From Trichomonas vaginalis G3 (lineage: Eukaryota; Parabasalia; Trichomonadida; Trichomonadidae), in NCBI RefSeq assembly GCF_026262505.1, contig NC_067206.1, positions 36,967,896-37,031,895 on the forward strand: DNA of 64,000 nucleotides, given 5' to 3'. Position numbers and translations under genes: made by a program. How positions within the stretch are numbered: position 1 is the first letter of the stretch; each line of letters opens with the position of its first letter. Shown piece after piece: positions 43,378 through 53,674 of the stretch. The notes beneath the pieces are model-generated. The model ran no database searches and was not told the DNA's origin. It saw nothing but the letters and a program-made list of their open reading frames with translations.

Positions 43378-46132
43378 GGATAACGCAGATTTAGAAAATT
43401 TAATTGATGATTTAGTACTTAATCAAAATTTTCTTAATTATAGGGTGTCCAAAGGTGTGTTTAGCACAAACCTGAATACTGCAAATAGAAATAAACAAGT
43501 TACATATATATAAAGTTTATTTAAATATAATCACCATTGGATTCAATCACGCGTTCGCAGCGATCGATCCAGGCTGAAAGACACGCTTTAAATCATCATG
43601 AGAAAATTGCTCAAATTGCTCTCTTACAAAAATTTTCAAGATCATCTGGACTCGCGAATTCGCGTCCTTCAGCTCTTTTTTAGCGTGCCGAATAAATAAA
43701 AGTCAGAGGGTGCAATATCAGGTGAATAAATTGGTTTGGAACAACTTTGACATTGTTTTCCACCAAGTAATTCATTACCTTATGACTTTGTGAACTCTTG
43801 AATTATCAAAATGAATTGCAAACTTTTGTTTTTGTTGTTTGGATTTCTCAAACTCATCAGAATTGATAATTTGAGTAAGAACATTGTCAATTAGATACTG
43901 AGCATTCATCGTATTAGGTTTTTGAAGAATATCAATTGCGATGATGCCATTCACGCCCCAAAAAACCGACAACATCATCATTGGTGTGTCAATTTTTTTC
44001 TTCGGAATGTTTGCGGATTTTCATCCTTCGGGATCCACATGATTTTGGCTTCTGTTGCATATTGAAACCAAGACTCGTCCCCTGTTACTAAAAAGCGAAA
44101 CTTCTTGGATTGATACGCACTCAATATAGAGAGGAGCTCTTTCGAAGATTGGACTCTAGATTTTTTTTTGAACTGAATTAAGGTTGTGCGGAAACCCAAC
44201 GTGTATACGCTAGTTTGTAGTTCAAATAATTGTGCAGATAATAACTGACTGTTGTACGTGGTATCTTTGTCATCTCCTCTATCCTTCTGATGATGCTCTT
44301 GGGTCTTCATCTAGCGCTTGAAGAATTGCTTTGATTTTTCTTTTGATCCGGCGATTTTTTGTCAATTTTTATGATGGGCGCCTTTTTTGTTCATGAAGTG
44401 ATACATCCTAACATGATACGTTACAGTGGAATAGCTAGAGCATTCCATACCGAAGCATTTACCAATGTCTCGTAGATTTTTTTACAGTCTTTGCATTTTT
44501 TTGCAAGAGCGAGGATGTTTTCTTTATGATTCATTAAAAAAATGAAAAAAATCCCGCCAAAATTTCCCGCGAAACCGCCTCTTGTCTCAAAATTCATTTT
44601 ATATCCCGGCATGGCGCCAAAATACAACTTACTCATCATATACATATATTCATATTTTTTATTATATATTTATAATCAGCATATATCTCCTTTAATAGTC
44701 TGATATAGAGCGCTGTGCTAAACGCACCTTTGGACACCCTATATTATGAATTAAAATCATATCTCGAAAAACATAATAAAAATATAACGGGTGATGATAT
44801 GGATTATTATCCGTATTATAAAAATGAAATTTTGAAATATCATGATAAAATAATTTCTGAAATTAAAGACAAAATTAAAAATAATGAATATACAAAGGGA
44901 AAAACTAAATCACAACTTAAACAGTTGAAAGATTTCAAAAATAAAGTATTAACAGAAGAAGATATTGATGAATTATATAAATTATATAATCCTGAGCCGC
45001 AAAAGCCAAAGGAACAAAAACAAAGAAGAAAAAGCCGAAAACAACACCAAAAGAGAAAGTAGCAAATGTTCAACAGCTAAAGGTGCAAAACGCCCAGGTC
45101 CTTCAGACCATAAATGAAGCACAAGCTTTAATTTATGATTCATTAGTTAAACCATATTCAGCCGACTTTTAAATGAAGATCAACTTTTGGAATTCATCCT
45201 TCAACATAAACTCGAAGCGGGAAAGTATATCAAACCTTTATATACAACATATTTAAAACAAATGAATAGAATACATCCAGAATTAATGAAAGTAAAATCA
45301 ACAACTAAAACTTCATCATCCAAAATCAAAGCAGATAAAATTAAACCACTTGCAACACCAAAACCTCCAACGGTAGTACCTCCTCCTTCAGTTAATCCTT
45401 CATCATTCACTTTATTATATCCATTTCAATCATTAAAGAAGCAAAAAGATTTTAAAAAGGGTTTCAAGATATTAAATAAACCAATTGACCCAAAAATTCA
45501 ACCGTTAAAGGAAAAATTTAGTCGCCCTTCATTTGCACCATATCCATATTCATACGAAATAGATCATTTAGAATATTCAAAAGGAAACGTTACTTATTTA
45601 TTTGCCATTAACATTAACACTAGATATTTATATTGCATTCCAGTGAAAGGGAAAACAGAACAGGAAACAAGAAGAGCTATTCAGTACTTACTAGATCATG
45701 AAAGAGTAGATAATATCAGGGGTGATGGTGATAAAGGATTTCAGGCAGCTATGACTCATTATTTCCCACAAATTAATTTTTACTTCTCATCTTCTCCATA
45801 TACGTTTCATAATAAAATAGTTGATGCGGTAATGAGAACTCTTAGAGATGCGTTAGGGGTTAACGGTCAGATATACTGGGATGGAAATCATGACTCCATC
45901 ATACAGCAGTTAGTATATTATTACAATAATACATGGCATAGAACTATAAACATGAAACCAGTGGAAATGAAAAATGATATTTCAAAAGAATGGGAATATA
46001 TTAGAAAGCAAATGGAAAGGTTAAATGATGTTAAACGTGAACAAATTAATTCGGGGCTCATGAATTTTAAACAAGGGATAAAGTTTTGATTCATCTCGAT
46101 TATGGAAAAACTGATAAATCAATGACAAAAAG
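43378..46132 (+). pseudogene. Polinton A integrase gene region (rve type), broken
   Basis: The retroviral-type DDE core is recognisable at about 45540-45960 (YEIDHLEYSKGNVTYLFAI, IRGDGDKGFQAAMTHYFP, LVYYYNNTWHRTI). The upstream part is charged and Pro/Lys-rich; whether it is one gene with the core is uncertain. A mariner is inserted at 43443-44739. Apart from that, broken with about four breaks. In Polintons this enzyme inserts the element and makes the 6-bp duplication. Confidence 0.75.
43443..44739 (-). mobile_element. Tc1/mariner-family transposon (mariner, DD34D type), degraded
   Basis: 1297 bp, TIRs GGGTGTCCAAAGGTG(T/C)GTTT, flanked by TA at 43441-43442 and 44740-44741. The transposase lies on the minus strand in three frames: a 5' part (about 44421-44645), a middle part 43978-44310 with the first catalytic Asp (TGDESWFQYA), and 43775-43981 with the second (IHFDNSRVHK); a PDIAPSDFYLFG block with the third lies near 43700. 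At least two frame changes make it inactive. Size and TIR position match the Tvmar1-type mariners of trichomonads. Confidence 0.9.
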
Positions 46133-46279
46133 AAGACGAAGATTTGACACAATAGCTGAATTTGTTAGATATATTAACGCAATGCATTAGTTGAGTTAAC
46201 AATAAATTAATAGAAATTCCGATTTATTTTATTACTCCATTATATTTAAATAATATTTAATTTTTTTATTTCGTAAGAA

Positions 46280-46600
46280 ATGAGTGACAACGAAGCATCC
46301 AAGAGTCCTGATTCAATTAAGATTCAGAGTCCAGACGATGAATATAAAAAGAAACTAAACAGAATTAAATCAAAAATATGCTATTACAAAAAGAAGCCGC
46401 AATGCGGTGGGGCTGATGCCCATAAAACTAAAGTAATTGAAAACGATAAAGAGAGGAAAGAAATAATCGAAAAATTAGAAACTTACCGTTCAATCATTAA
46501 ACTGAGTGAAGCAAAAATAAAAGAATTTAATAGAATAAATAAATTGATTGGAAGAGATGAATTTAATAAAGATGAATTTTTAAACTCAATCCAAATTTAA
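46280..46600 (+). CDS. Polinton A small gene, 106 residues, unknown
   Basis: Opens MSDNEASKSPDSIKIQSPDD; charged, helical (NRINKLIGRDEFNKDEF). Part of a related sequence is seen on the minus strand of B at 37095-37290. The start has the TTTTTTTATT context. No function recognised. Confidence 0.55.
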   Translation: MSDNEASKSPDSIKIQSPDDEYKKKLNRIKSKICYYKKKPQCGGADAHKTKVIENDKERKEIIEKLETYRSIIKLSEAKIKEFNRINKLIGRDEFNKDEFLNSIQI

Positions 46601-46609
46601 TTTTTATTC

Positions 46610-46860
46610 CTCTTCGACAACGTCTCTTCGAGACGATGGTGTCACCACGTCACCATGTGTCACCTGGTTAATTAACTTCTCTTAAAAATGATGACAGCAT
46701 GACATTTAGACAACAGGTACGAAAGGAGGAAGGCATTTATGAATTATTTTTGAATAACTGAAGGTGTCACCGCGTCACCATGTGTCACCTGGTTAATTAA
46801 CTTCTCTTAAAAATGATGACAGCATGACATTTAGACATCACAGCAGGATTAATGCAAAAA
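46610..46860. repeat. GTGTCACC repeat module (Polinton A)
   Basis: Two units of about 120 bp with GTGTCACC(A/G)CGTCACCATG, TTAACTTCTCTTAAAAATGA and ATGACATTTAGACA. Diverged relatives of the B modules. Next to the 3' end of the primase-helicase. Confidence 0.8.
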
Positions 46861-46985
46861 TAAATTCCAATCATACTTTATAAAGCTTCATTTACAGGTA
46901 TTTCATCGTCAGTAAATGAATCCTCATTATCGTTTGGTTCAACCTGTTTATATAATCCTTTCATTTCTTCTTTCAAAACATAACA

Positions 46986-49190
46986 CTATGTTTGTTTACC
47001 ATCTATTCTTCTCTGTTTCCTATCACATTTATCTTTAATGCTCATTTGGAAATTCTTGTCTTTCATGTCTGATGGTTTGCAGCATAGAGCATTTTTACAC
47101 GTCATACCTGCACACAATTCATCATAATGTGTATTTATCCATTCATCTAAAGGATTTGTTGATAATTCTATTAAATCTTGTTTGGCTTCAGTCATCGGAA
47201 TGATTCGTACATTAAATGATGAAAGGTCATATTGCATAAAATACGTCAGTAAATTATCATAAAATTCCTTTGTGCATGAATTCATCAAATTCTTGAAGTA
47301 ATCAAATTGACCCATGAATTTACCATTAACTCTTAAAACTACGTATCTTCTGTCTCCAACTTCAATTTTGACAGGGTAGACGTTATTAGTTACCAAAATG
47401 AAATTGGCAACATTCTGAGCAGTTCTTCTGGGTTGATTCTTTTCATTAATTCTAATTTGATTATCCGTAATAATTGATTTCAAAGCGTTGAAGTTTGCGA
47501 GTCTGTCTTCACCTACATTCTTGAGTTCATTAAGTACAAGAAACATTTTATTCTCAACTACTGAATTGAAATTACCCGTTAGTTCACTTATTTCGGTAAT
47601 GTTTTTACATGAATAACCGGCGAGAAGTTCAGAAATAATGTCTGTAAATCTGTTTTTACCTGTTCCCTGAAGTCCTTTCAAAATAATTGCTGTTTCATTC
47701 TTGATTCCAGGATGTTGAATTATTGATGCAATCCAGCCGAGAAGGTATTTATACACTTCAAGGTTATTATCACAAATGGCTTCTTTAATGAAATTCATAA
47801 ACATTTCAATATTTGAGTAATCAGGCTTTTCGAGAATGTTGTATTTATAACCTTGAAACGTTGAGAAAACATCTGGAGAATCAGATTTAAAGCAAACACC
47901 CTTAATGGTTAATGAGGATAATTGATTTAGTAGTACGTCCCATGCTGTTATTGTTTTACCTTCTTCTTTAAATAATTTAATCATTTTAAGTGACTCTTTC
48001 ATGTTTGATTGAAGAACGAATGATATTTGATTCATTTTGTCGTGGATATTATAGTCCTTTTGAATGAAATATTTATTTCCACAATCTACAAAACGGATTA
48101 CACGTGATAAATCCTCAATTACTTCAGAACTGTTTTTATACTGATGATTTTCAGCCTTGCGTCTAATATCTGTTATCAAAAACGAGTCATCAAGTTTTAT
48201 ATCAAATGTTATTTTTGGCTTACGTAATAAAGGTAAAACATATTCATCATAATATTCCTTTTGATAAAGTTTTAGAATCTTCACTAAAACAAATGGAGAA
48301 GTCATTAAATGTGCATATCTACTACGTGCTTTTTCAAAATTACTTTTTGCATTTTCAGTTAAATTGCAGAAGTTATAAACGTTATCGTATGCTTCATTAA
48401 TTAAATGATTAGGTAACGAATTAATTGCTTGAAACAGTGTGAATAATGTAACTTCTTTTTCTAAATTCATGTTTCCACCGTCATTGTGTACTTCAAAATC
48501 ACTGATGCCATCAACTATGCTCTGGGCAAGTTTATCGTCAATGTTTACATCTTTGTTTTCATTCATGATAGTCTTTATTTCTTCGTTCTTCTGTTCAACT
48601 CTTACCTTAATATTCAAATCATTTAATATATCATTCACTGTTCTGGTTAATGTTGAATCATAACTTCCACGAATGAATGAGTATGTATTGATTGGTTCTG
48701 TTGCATTCTTGCGAACTCTTGAATCAGCCATAACTACTAAAGAACGCTTTGAATCATCCATAGAAGTCATTATATCAATATCATAATCATTGCAGGAATA
48801 ACATTTAATCATTCTGTTCGAAACTGAATAGAAGAAATTAGTGTTACAATAAATGTGAAGACCTCCTGAAGCGGTTTTAACGATAACATCTTTATCCGAA
48901 AGTTTTGATAAAATATCTTTTCTAACTGTTTCTTTAAGTTCATCATTGCATGATTTATTGATATCAACATCTATAATCGTTAAATTTGAAATTTTATTTA
49001 CTAATAAAGCCATACCAGTTTTCCGTCCTCTTCCTCCATCGTGTTTGAGGTAGTTATGTAAATCAATCATGTTTTCACCAATTCTTTCGTTGAGGGTTTT
49101 AGTTTCTGCCACAACTAATTCCGCAACTAATGAATCAATAACTTTTTCATCAGAAACGATAAAGTTGCTGTTGTTGTTTGTTGCTGTCAT
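46986..49190 (-). CDS. Polinton A primase-helicase (AEP primase + D5/SF3 helicase)
   Basis: 734 residues. About 30-190: primase-type domain (NYLKHDGGRGRKTGMALLV, DVDINKS, VIVKTASGGLHIYC). About 420-640: SF3 helicase (LQGTGKNRFTDIISELLAG Walker A, MFLVLNELKNVG Walker B-like, NQPRRTAQNVANFILVTNN sensor region). Such fused enzymes start and unwind DNA in NCLDVs, virophages and phages. It is nearly whole; it ends slightly earlier than B's copy. Having this as well as pPolB is not the usual Polinton set. Confidence 0.85.
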   Translation of the reverse strand: MTATNNNSNFIVSDEKVIDSLVAELVVAETKTLNERIGENMIDLHNYLKHDGGRGRKTGMALLVNKISNLTIIDVDINKSCNDELKETVRKDILSKLSDKDVIVKTASGGLHIYCNTNFFYSVSNRMIKCYSCNDYDIDIMTSMDDSKRSLVVMADSRVRKNATEPINTYSFIRGSYDSTLTRTVNDILNDLNIKVRVEQKNEEIKTIMNENKDVNIDDKLAQSIVDGISDFEVHNDGGNMNLEKEVTLFTLFQAINSLPNHLINEAYDNVYNFCNLTENAKSNFEKARSRYAHLMTSPFVLVKILKLYQKEYYDEYVLPLLRKPKITFDIKLDDSFLITDIRRKAENHQYKNSSEVIEDLSRVIRFVDCGNKYFIQKDYNIHDKMNQISFVLQSNMKESLKMIKLFKEEGKTITAWDVLLNQLSSLTIKGVCFKSDSPDVFSTFQGYKYNILEKPDYSNIEMFMNFIKEAICDNNLEVYKYLLGWIASIIQHPGIKNETAIILKGLQGTGKNRFTDIISELLAGYSCKNITEISELTGNFNSVVENKMFLVLNELKNVGEDRLANFNALKSIITDNQIRINEKNQPRRTAQNVANFILVTNNVYPVKIEVGDRRYVVLRVNGKFMGQFDYFKNLMNSCTKEFYDNLLTYFMQYDLSSFNVRIIPMTEAKQDLIELSTNPLDEWINTHYDELCAGMTCKNALCCKPSDMKDKNFQMSIKDKCDRKQRRIDGKQT

Positions 49191-49244
49191 TTATATAGGA
49201 ATAAAAAAATAAAAATAATTTTAAAACTAACTTTATTTTTGGAC

Positions 49245-49375
49245 TGCATCAAATTTCCTGGACTGTTGTCAAAATGTCATGTTGTCAGTAATTTTAAGAG
49301 AAGTTAATTAACCCGGTGACACATGGTGACGTAGTGACACCTTCAGTTATTCAAAAATAATTAATTATTGAATAA
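49245..49375. repeat. GTGTCACC repeat module (Polinton A)
   Basis: Single unit, inverted relative to 46610-46860, between the primase-helicase start and the KilA-N stop. Holds TGTTGTCAAAATGTCATGTTG and GTGACACATGGTGACG strings. Confidence 0.75.
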
Positions 49376-49437
49376 CCTAAAAACCATTAACGATAAAATA
49401 TATTTTTGGTCGTTTATGACAAAAATAAATGGTTCAT

Positions 49438-50121
49438 TTACTCACAATATTTTTGTACAAAACGACCCCAAACTTTTAACTTCTTTTCTGCAGTTTCTAA
49501 TGCTATCTTAGCGAGTTCATATTCTCTAATTTCTCTCTTTAAATCTTCTTGTTCCCATTGGTCTAGTTCGTATGGAGAATCTCTATAACCATAACATATC
49601 TCACGTTCATGTTCTAATTGTTTTTCGCACATTTTTCTAACTTCTTCTTCAAACAAATGTTTAGCATTCTCTACTGTATCTTCGAGTTCTTCTTCATCTA
49701 ATTTCTCATGAACTTTCTTGTCTATGGAGTCCATAATATCTTTGACATAAAATGCATACTTTACAGAGCACCATTCAGCAACAAAATGAACGAGGTCAGG
49801 ATGTATGTAAATACCTTTGAATTCATTTATAACACCCTTAGTAAGCTCATAAAATGCTTGTTTTGAGGTCGAGCCACTTTTGGCTTGACCGTATTCTTTC
49901 AACCAAAACTCAAGAATTTCCTGCATTTTAGTACTATTGAGAAATCTGTTTAAATGGTTTAACCTTCCTGCTTCTCTTGCCATCTTTGTTGCATTAATGT
50001 AACCATCCTTGTCTCTACGTAAGACTTCAATACCATTATAAGTGCCTTTTGTGAATGTTTCGCCATTAGATTTGTTCGTGAATGTTTTTGCTTCGACTGA
50101 CATTTCTGTTCTTACATACAA
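49438..50121 (-). CDS. Polinton A KilA-N domain protein
   Basis: 227 residues, whole. KilA-N core at about 20-115: GTYNGIEVLRRDKDGYINAT, KMAREAGRLNHLNRFL, GVINEFKGIYIHPDLVHFVA. The C-terminal half is a coiled coil (EEEVRKMCEKQLEHEREICY). KilA-N proteins of DNA viruses and phages bind DNA, and some regulate genes. It sits between two repeat modules, which could be its binding sites (inference). Confidence 0.85.
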   Translation of the reverse strand: MYVRTEMSVEAKTFTNKSNGETFTKGTYNGIEVLRRDKDGYINATKMAREAGRLNHLNRFLNSTKMQEILEFWLKEYGQAKSGSTSKQAFYELTKGVINEFKGIYIHPDLVHFVAEWCSVKYAFYVKDIMDSIDKKVHEKLDEEELEDTVENAKHLFEEEVRKMCEKQLEHEREICYGYRDSPYELDQWEQEDLKREIREYELAKIALETAEKKLKVWGRFVQKYCE

Positions 50122-50149
50122 AATAAAAAAATAAAAATAATTTTAAAAC

Positions 50150-50335
50150 TAACTTTATTTTTGGACTGCATCAAATTTCCTGGACTGTTGTCAAAATGTC
50201 ATGTTGTGAGTAATTTTAAGAGAAGTTAATTAACCTGGTGACATGGTGACGTAGTGACACCATCAGTTCTTCAAAAATAATTCATAAATGCCTTCCTCCT
50301 TTCGTACCTGTTGTCTAAATGTCATGTTGTTCGCT
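50150..50335. repeat. GTGTCACC repeat module (Polinton A)
   Basis: One to two partial units between the KilA-N start and the fibre stop, with ATGTCATGTTGT and a GGTGACATGGTGACG string. Its first part repeats the sequence in front of the primase-helicase gene (49200-49290). Confidence 0.75.
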
Positions 50336-50353
50336 CTTTTGGAGCTCAGGACT

Positions 50354-51739
50354 TTAAGCAGCTCTGAACCATGCGAATACAGTCATAAATGGTGGCATAT
50401 AATCTTCACCCGAGCCTGTTGGATTTGTTGTGAAAGTGTGTGAATGATTTCCTCCTGGTTCAGTTGGTCGAAAAGTCTTTTTTGTTGAATCGTTATAAGC
50501 TGGAGATAAAACATCATGACCGGCTTCATAGTCTGAGTTGTATAATGGGTGGTCTCTTAATGAGTGTATATGGTCGCCAGAAAAGTTTGTCGTTCCTGTA
50601 TGAGTGTGCGCGGGTAAGTTTGCTTCTAAAATTTTCTTTGAGCCTCCTGTTTGCTTTGAAGAGTTAGCACAGTATAAGAATTTGTCTACAATCTGCTGCC
50701 ATGTACCAAAACCCAGAACTGTTGCGGGATTTGTTGAGTTCATTGATGTATAAATAGAGCCTATAGGATATAATGTTTGAAGTATTTCAGTCTTTAATGT
50801 TTGAAGCTCTGTTTTATCTGCTTTCTTCTCTAACTCATCGTTAACATAAGTTTTATCTGCTTTAAGGTCTAAACATCCTGAAACCCATTCTGTATCAGCT
50901 TTAACTTTAAAAGTCTCCAATGTCCATTCATGATACCATTCAACCTTTTCTTTAATTTCATTATCTTTTTCATCAACATAAACTAAATTTGCCTTCTTAT
51001 TTAATTCAGTATTAACGTATTCCTTATCTGCTTTAAGGTCTAAACATCCTGAAACCCATTCTGTATCAGCTTTAACTTTAAAAGTCTCCAATGTCCATTC
51101 ATGATACCATTCAACCTTTTCTTTAATTTCATTATCTTTTTCATCAACATAAACCAAATTTGCCTTCTTATTTAATTCAGTATTAACGTATTCCTTATCT
51201 GCTTTAAGGTCTAAACATCCTGAAACCCATTCTGTATCAGCTTTAACTTTAAAAGTCTCCAATGTCCATTCATGATACCATTCAACCTTTTCTTTAATTT
51301 CATTATCTTTTTCATCAACATAAACTAAATCTGCTTTCTTCATTAACTCACTATCCACATATTCCTTATCCACCTTCTTCATTATGTCATTTAGGAAACC
51401 TTCTATGAATTCCTCATTTAAATTAAATCTTCCAATCTTCAAAACTTTAGGAAATGCATTTAATGCGTAATATCTCTGTTCTTCTGGTGGAATTGATGTT
51501 ATATCATCCGTTATTCCTTTAATTTTTGAATTCATAAATAAAATTTCTTTTATATTTGATATCACTGCACCACCTTTGCAAACGAATTCGAAATGGTCAT
51601 TTTTCAATACTATCTCCAAATCTCCATATTTCAACCTTTGCGTTTGTTCTGCCGTCTTTGAATTATATGCATATGTGGCGTATGTAATGGTCTGAAGGAC
51701 CTGGGCGCTTTGCGCCTTAAGTTGCTGTTGTTTAATCAT
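50354..51739 (-). CDS. Polinton A fibre protein with phage tail-fibre-like tip
   Basis: 461 residues, whole. About 1-150: N-terminal domain shared with B. About 150-310: three nearly identical stalk repeats of about 50 residues (KADKEYVNTELNKKANLVYV, EKVEWYHEWTLETFKVKADT), typical of trimeric coiled-coil fibres. About 330-461: a tip like the C-terminal domains of bacteriophage tail-fibre/baseplate proteins (YPIGSIYTSMNSTNPATVLG, FGTWQQIVDKFLY, NLPAHTHTGTTNFSGDH, GGNHSHTF, DYMPPFMTVFAWFRA). A fibre implies that the family makes, or made, particles with receptor-binding spikes. The binding target is unknown. Confidence 0.8.
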   Translation of the reverse strand: MIKQQQLKAQSAQVLQTITYATYAYNSKTAEQTQRLKYGDLEIVLKNDHFEFVCKGGAVISNIKEILFMNSKIKGITDDITSIPPEEQRYYALNAFPKVLKIGRFNLNEEFIEGFLNDIMKKVDKEYVDSELMKKADLVYVDEKDNEIKEKVEWYHEWTLETFKVKADTEWVSGCLDLKADKEYVNTELNKKANLVYVDEKDNEIKEKVEWYHEWTLETFKVKADTEWVSGCLDLKADKEYVNTELNKKANLVYVDEKDNEIKEKVEWYHEWTLETFKVKADTEWVSGCLDLKADKTYVNDELEKKADKTELQTLKTEILQTLYPIGSIYTSMNSTNPATVLGFGTWQQIVDKFLYCANSSKQTGGSKKILEANLPAHTHTGTTNFSGDHIHSLRDHPLYNSDYEAGHDVLSPAYNDSTKKTFRPTEPGGNHSHTFTTNPTGSGEDYMPPFMTVFAWFRAA

Positions 51740-51763
51740 TTATTACGATTTAAAAATAAATAT

Positions 51764-52474
51764 TTAATCCGTTATCTCATCGGCTATTTTCTCTATTTGA
51801 AATTGCCATAATATTTCATTCATAAATTCTAAATCACAATCAAATAGGTCAGTTACTCTAAATTTAATATTTGATAAATCTTTTGAATGAAGAATAAATG
51901 AATTCCCGGATAATTGAAACGGATATGATAAAGAAAATGTGTTTAAGTTGATGGATAAAATGTTTTGTATTGATGGGTAAGAGTTTGGGTCTAATGTTTG
52001 ATGTGAAAATCTCATTGGGGTATTAACTTTATCACATTTGATTAAAATGAAATTGGAACCAGTGTCAGAATACAAAACATCCCCAACATCTTTTTCAAAA
52101 TTTAATATCCCCAACAATGAACGAAGATGAGGAGTACAAAATTTAATTTTCAGCGGAAATTTAATAAGGTTATTTATTTCATCAAGTTCAAAAAGTTTAT
52201 CAGGTTTTGATTTAAAATTTTCTTCATACCATACGATAAATGATTCATTTAAATAACTTAAAATCATGTTAATATCCCATTTCGCTATCACATTATTTAT
52301 ATACATATTATACGTTTTTTCAAGGTCATCTTTAATAAATGATATATAATCTGAAGGGTCTAAAAGAATGGGATTAAATTTACCACTCACAGAAACGAGA
52401 GTAACATTATAAATTCCGCTAACTGTTAAATTTAATTCACAGTTATTATTCGAAATAATATTGATAATTGACAT
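51764..52474 (-). CDS. Polinton A gene, 236 residues; possible minor capsid protein
   Basis: Whole. Beta-strand-rich (NNNCELNLTVSGIYNVTLVS; SYPFQLSGNSFILHSKDLSN; EILWQFQIEKI). Size, strand content and its place between capsid and fibre genes would suit a penton-type single jelly-roll, but no diagnostic motif is seen. Confidence 0.6.
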   Translation of the reverse strand: MSIINIISNNNCELNLTVSGIYNVTLVSVSGKFNPILLDPSDYISFIKDDLEKTYNMYINNVIAKWDINMILSYLNESFIVWYEENFKSKPDKLFELDEINNLIKFPLKIKFCTPHLRSLLGILNFEKDVGDVLYSDTGSNFILIKCDKVNTPMRFSHQTLDPNSYPSIQNILSINLNTFSLSYPFQLSGNSFILHSKDLSNIKFRVTDLFDCDLEFMNEILWQFQIEKIADEITD

Positions 52475-52610
52475 TTTTTATTACGATTAAAAATATGGTA
52501 AAGCGTTATTTTCCAGTGATAAAAAAACTAGAATAAGATTACCTCAAGAATTCATAAATTCAACGAATAAGAAATTCATTCATGTTATAAATTTTAGTGT
52601 TTTCAGAAAA

Positions 52611-52974
52611 TATGAGTCAGTGTCATATTCATCAACAGGTTATATTTCACTTCATTCAAATTTAGTTCAATCAAACCCATATAATGACCATTTCATAAGA
52701 TTTTCAGATGGTATTAAAAATGTAATTGATAGATTAAAATATGAACAGATTGACAATATCGAATTTTTGGAATTTTGGTTTAAATATCCCGATGGAAAAA
52801 AAGATTGAAGTTAAAGATAAAGCTGATACTATAACAAAAACAATTACAATGACCGATCCGGATAGTGGGGAACAAAAAGAAATAAAACAAACGATAGAAA
52901 CTGGTGAAAGGTCAATTATTATTGATTATGATTCAAAGGATTATTATTCGATAATGTTAATGCTTGAATATTAA
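52611..52974 (+). pseudogene. Polinton A copy of the 117-residue gene, broken
   Basis: Counterpart of 29916-30269 in B and, as there, on the strand opposite to its neighbours. About two breaks. Confidence 0.55.
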
Positions 52975-53642
52975 ATAGCCTTAACAAAGAATTTTTCAAG
53001 TGATATTTTATATTCATCAACTATTTTATTATAAATATCATTATATGTTAAATGAAGTTCAGTTGTTGTTCCGTTCTTTGATATCTTAATTGTGCTAATA
53101 TCCTTTATAGGATTTATTTTTGCAACTGTTCCGCAGCATGAAACCTCATCATCTATGAAAAATTGAATCTTAACGTCTGAATCTTGAACATCACAAAGAA
53201 TGGCAATAATGTGAATTAATGATTCATAAGGTAAAATAATTAAACCGGATTGATCAATTAAATTTATTATTGAATCATAATTATCAGTTATTATATCACG
53301 GTAAATTTTCATTAATTCAGAATTAATGTCTATTTTATATGGGTTCTCGATGTTTGATGAAAGAGGCGGGGGGTATGTTGGATAAGTGGGAATTTCAACA
53401 GGTTCTTTACCAGGTTCAGATAAAATGATTGGGTCTCCATTCTCATGGTTTTCTTCATTCTCCTCATTCTTCGGTAAGTCACGAGTTAATAAATTTGGTT
53501 GAGTTGCTGACCTTGTTAATTCAGGGCTAACATTAACTTTAACATTTTGAATAATTCGTGATTTATCATCATTTACGTTATAACCAACCGTAATCTCTGC
53601 TTTTGCGTTAGTGTTCTTTTGACTGTTGAAATGTCTTCTCAT
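52971..53642 (-). CDS. Polinton A gene, 223 residues, unknown
   Basis: Whole; MRRHFNSQKNTNAKAEITVG start, Pro-rich linker, C-terminal domain with FFIDDEVSCCGTVAKINPIK. The linker differs from B's copy in length and sequence, while both ends are nearly identical. Confidence 0.7.
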   Translation of the reverse strand: MRRHFNSQKNTNAKAEITVGYNVNDDKSRIIQNVKVNVSPELTRSATQPNLLTRDLPKNEENEENHENGDPIILSEPGKEPVEIPTYPTYPPPLSSNIENPYKIDINSELMKIYRDIITDNYDSIINLIDQSGLIILPYESLIHIIAILCDVQDSDVKIQFFIDDEVSCCGTVAKINPIKDISTIKISKNGTTTELHLTYNDIYNKIVDEYKISLEKFFVKAI

Positions 53643-53674
53643 TTATAATCGAATAAAAAAATATATTTAAACTT

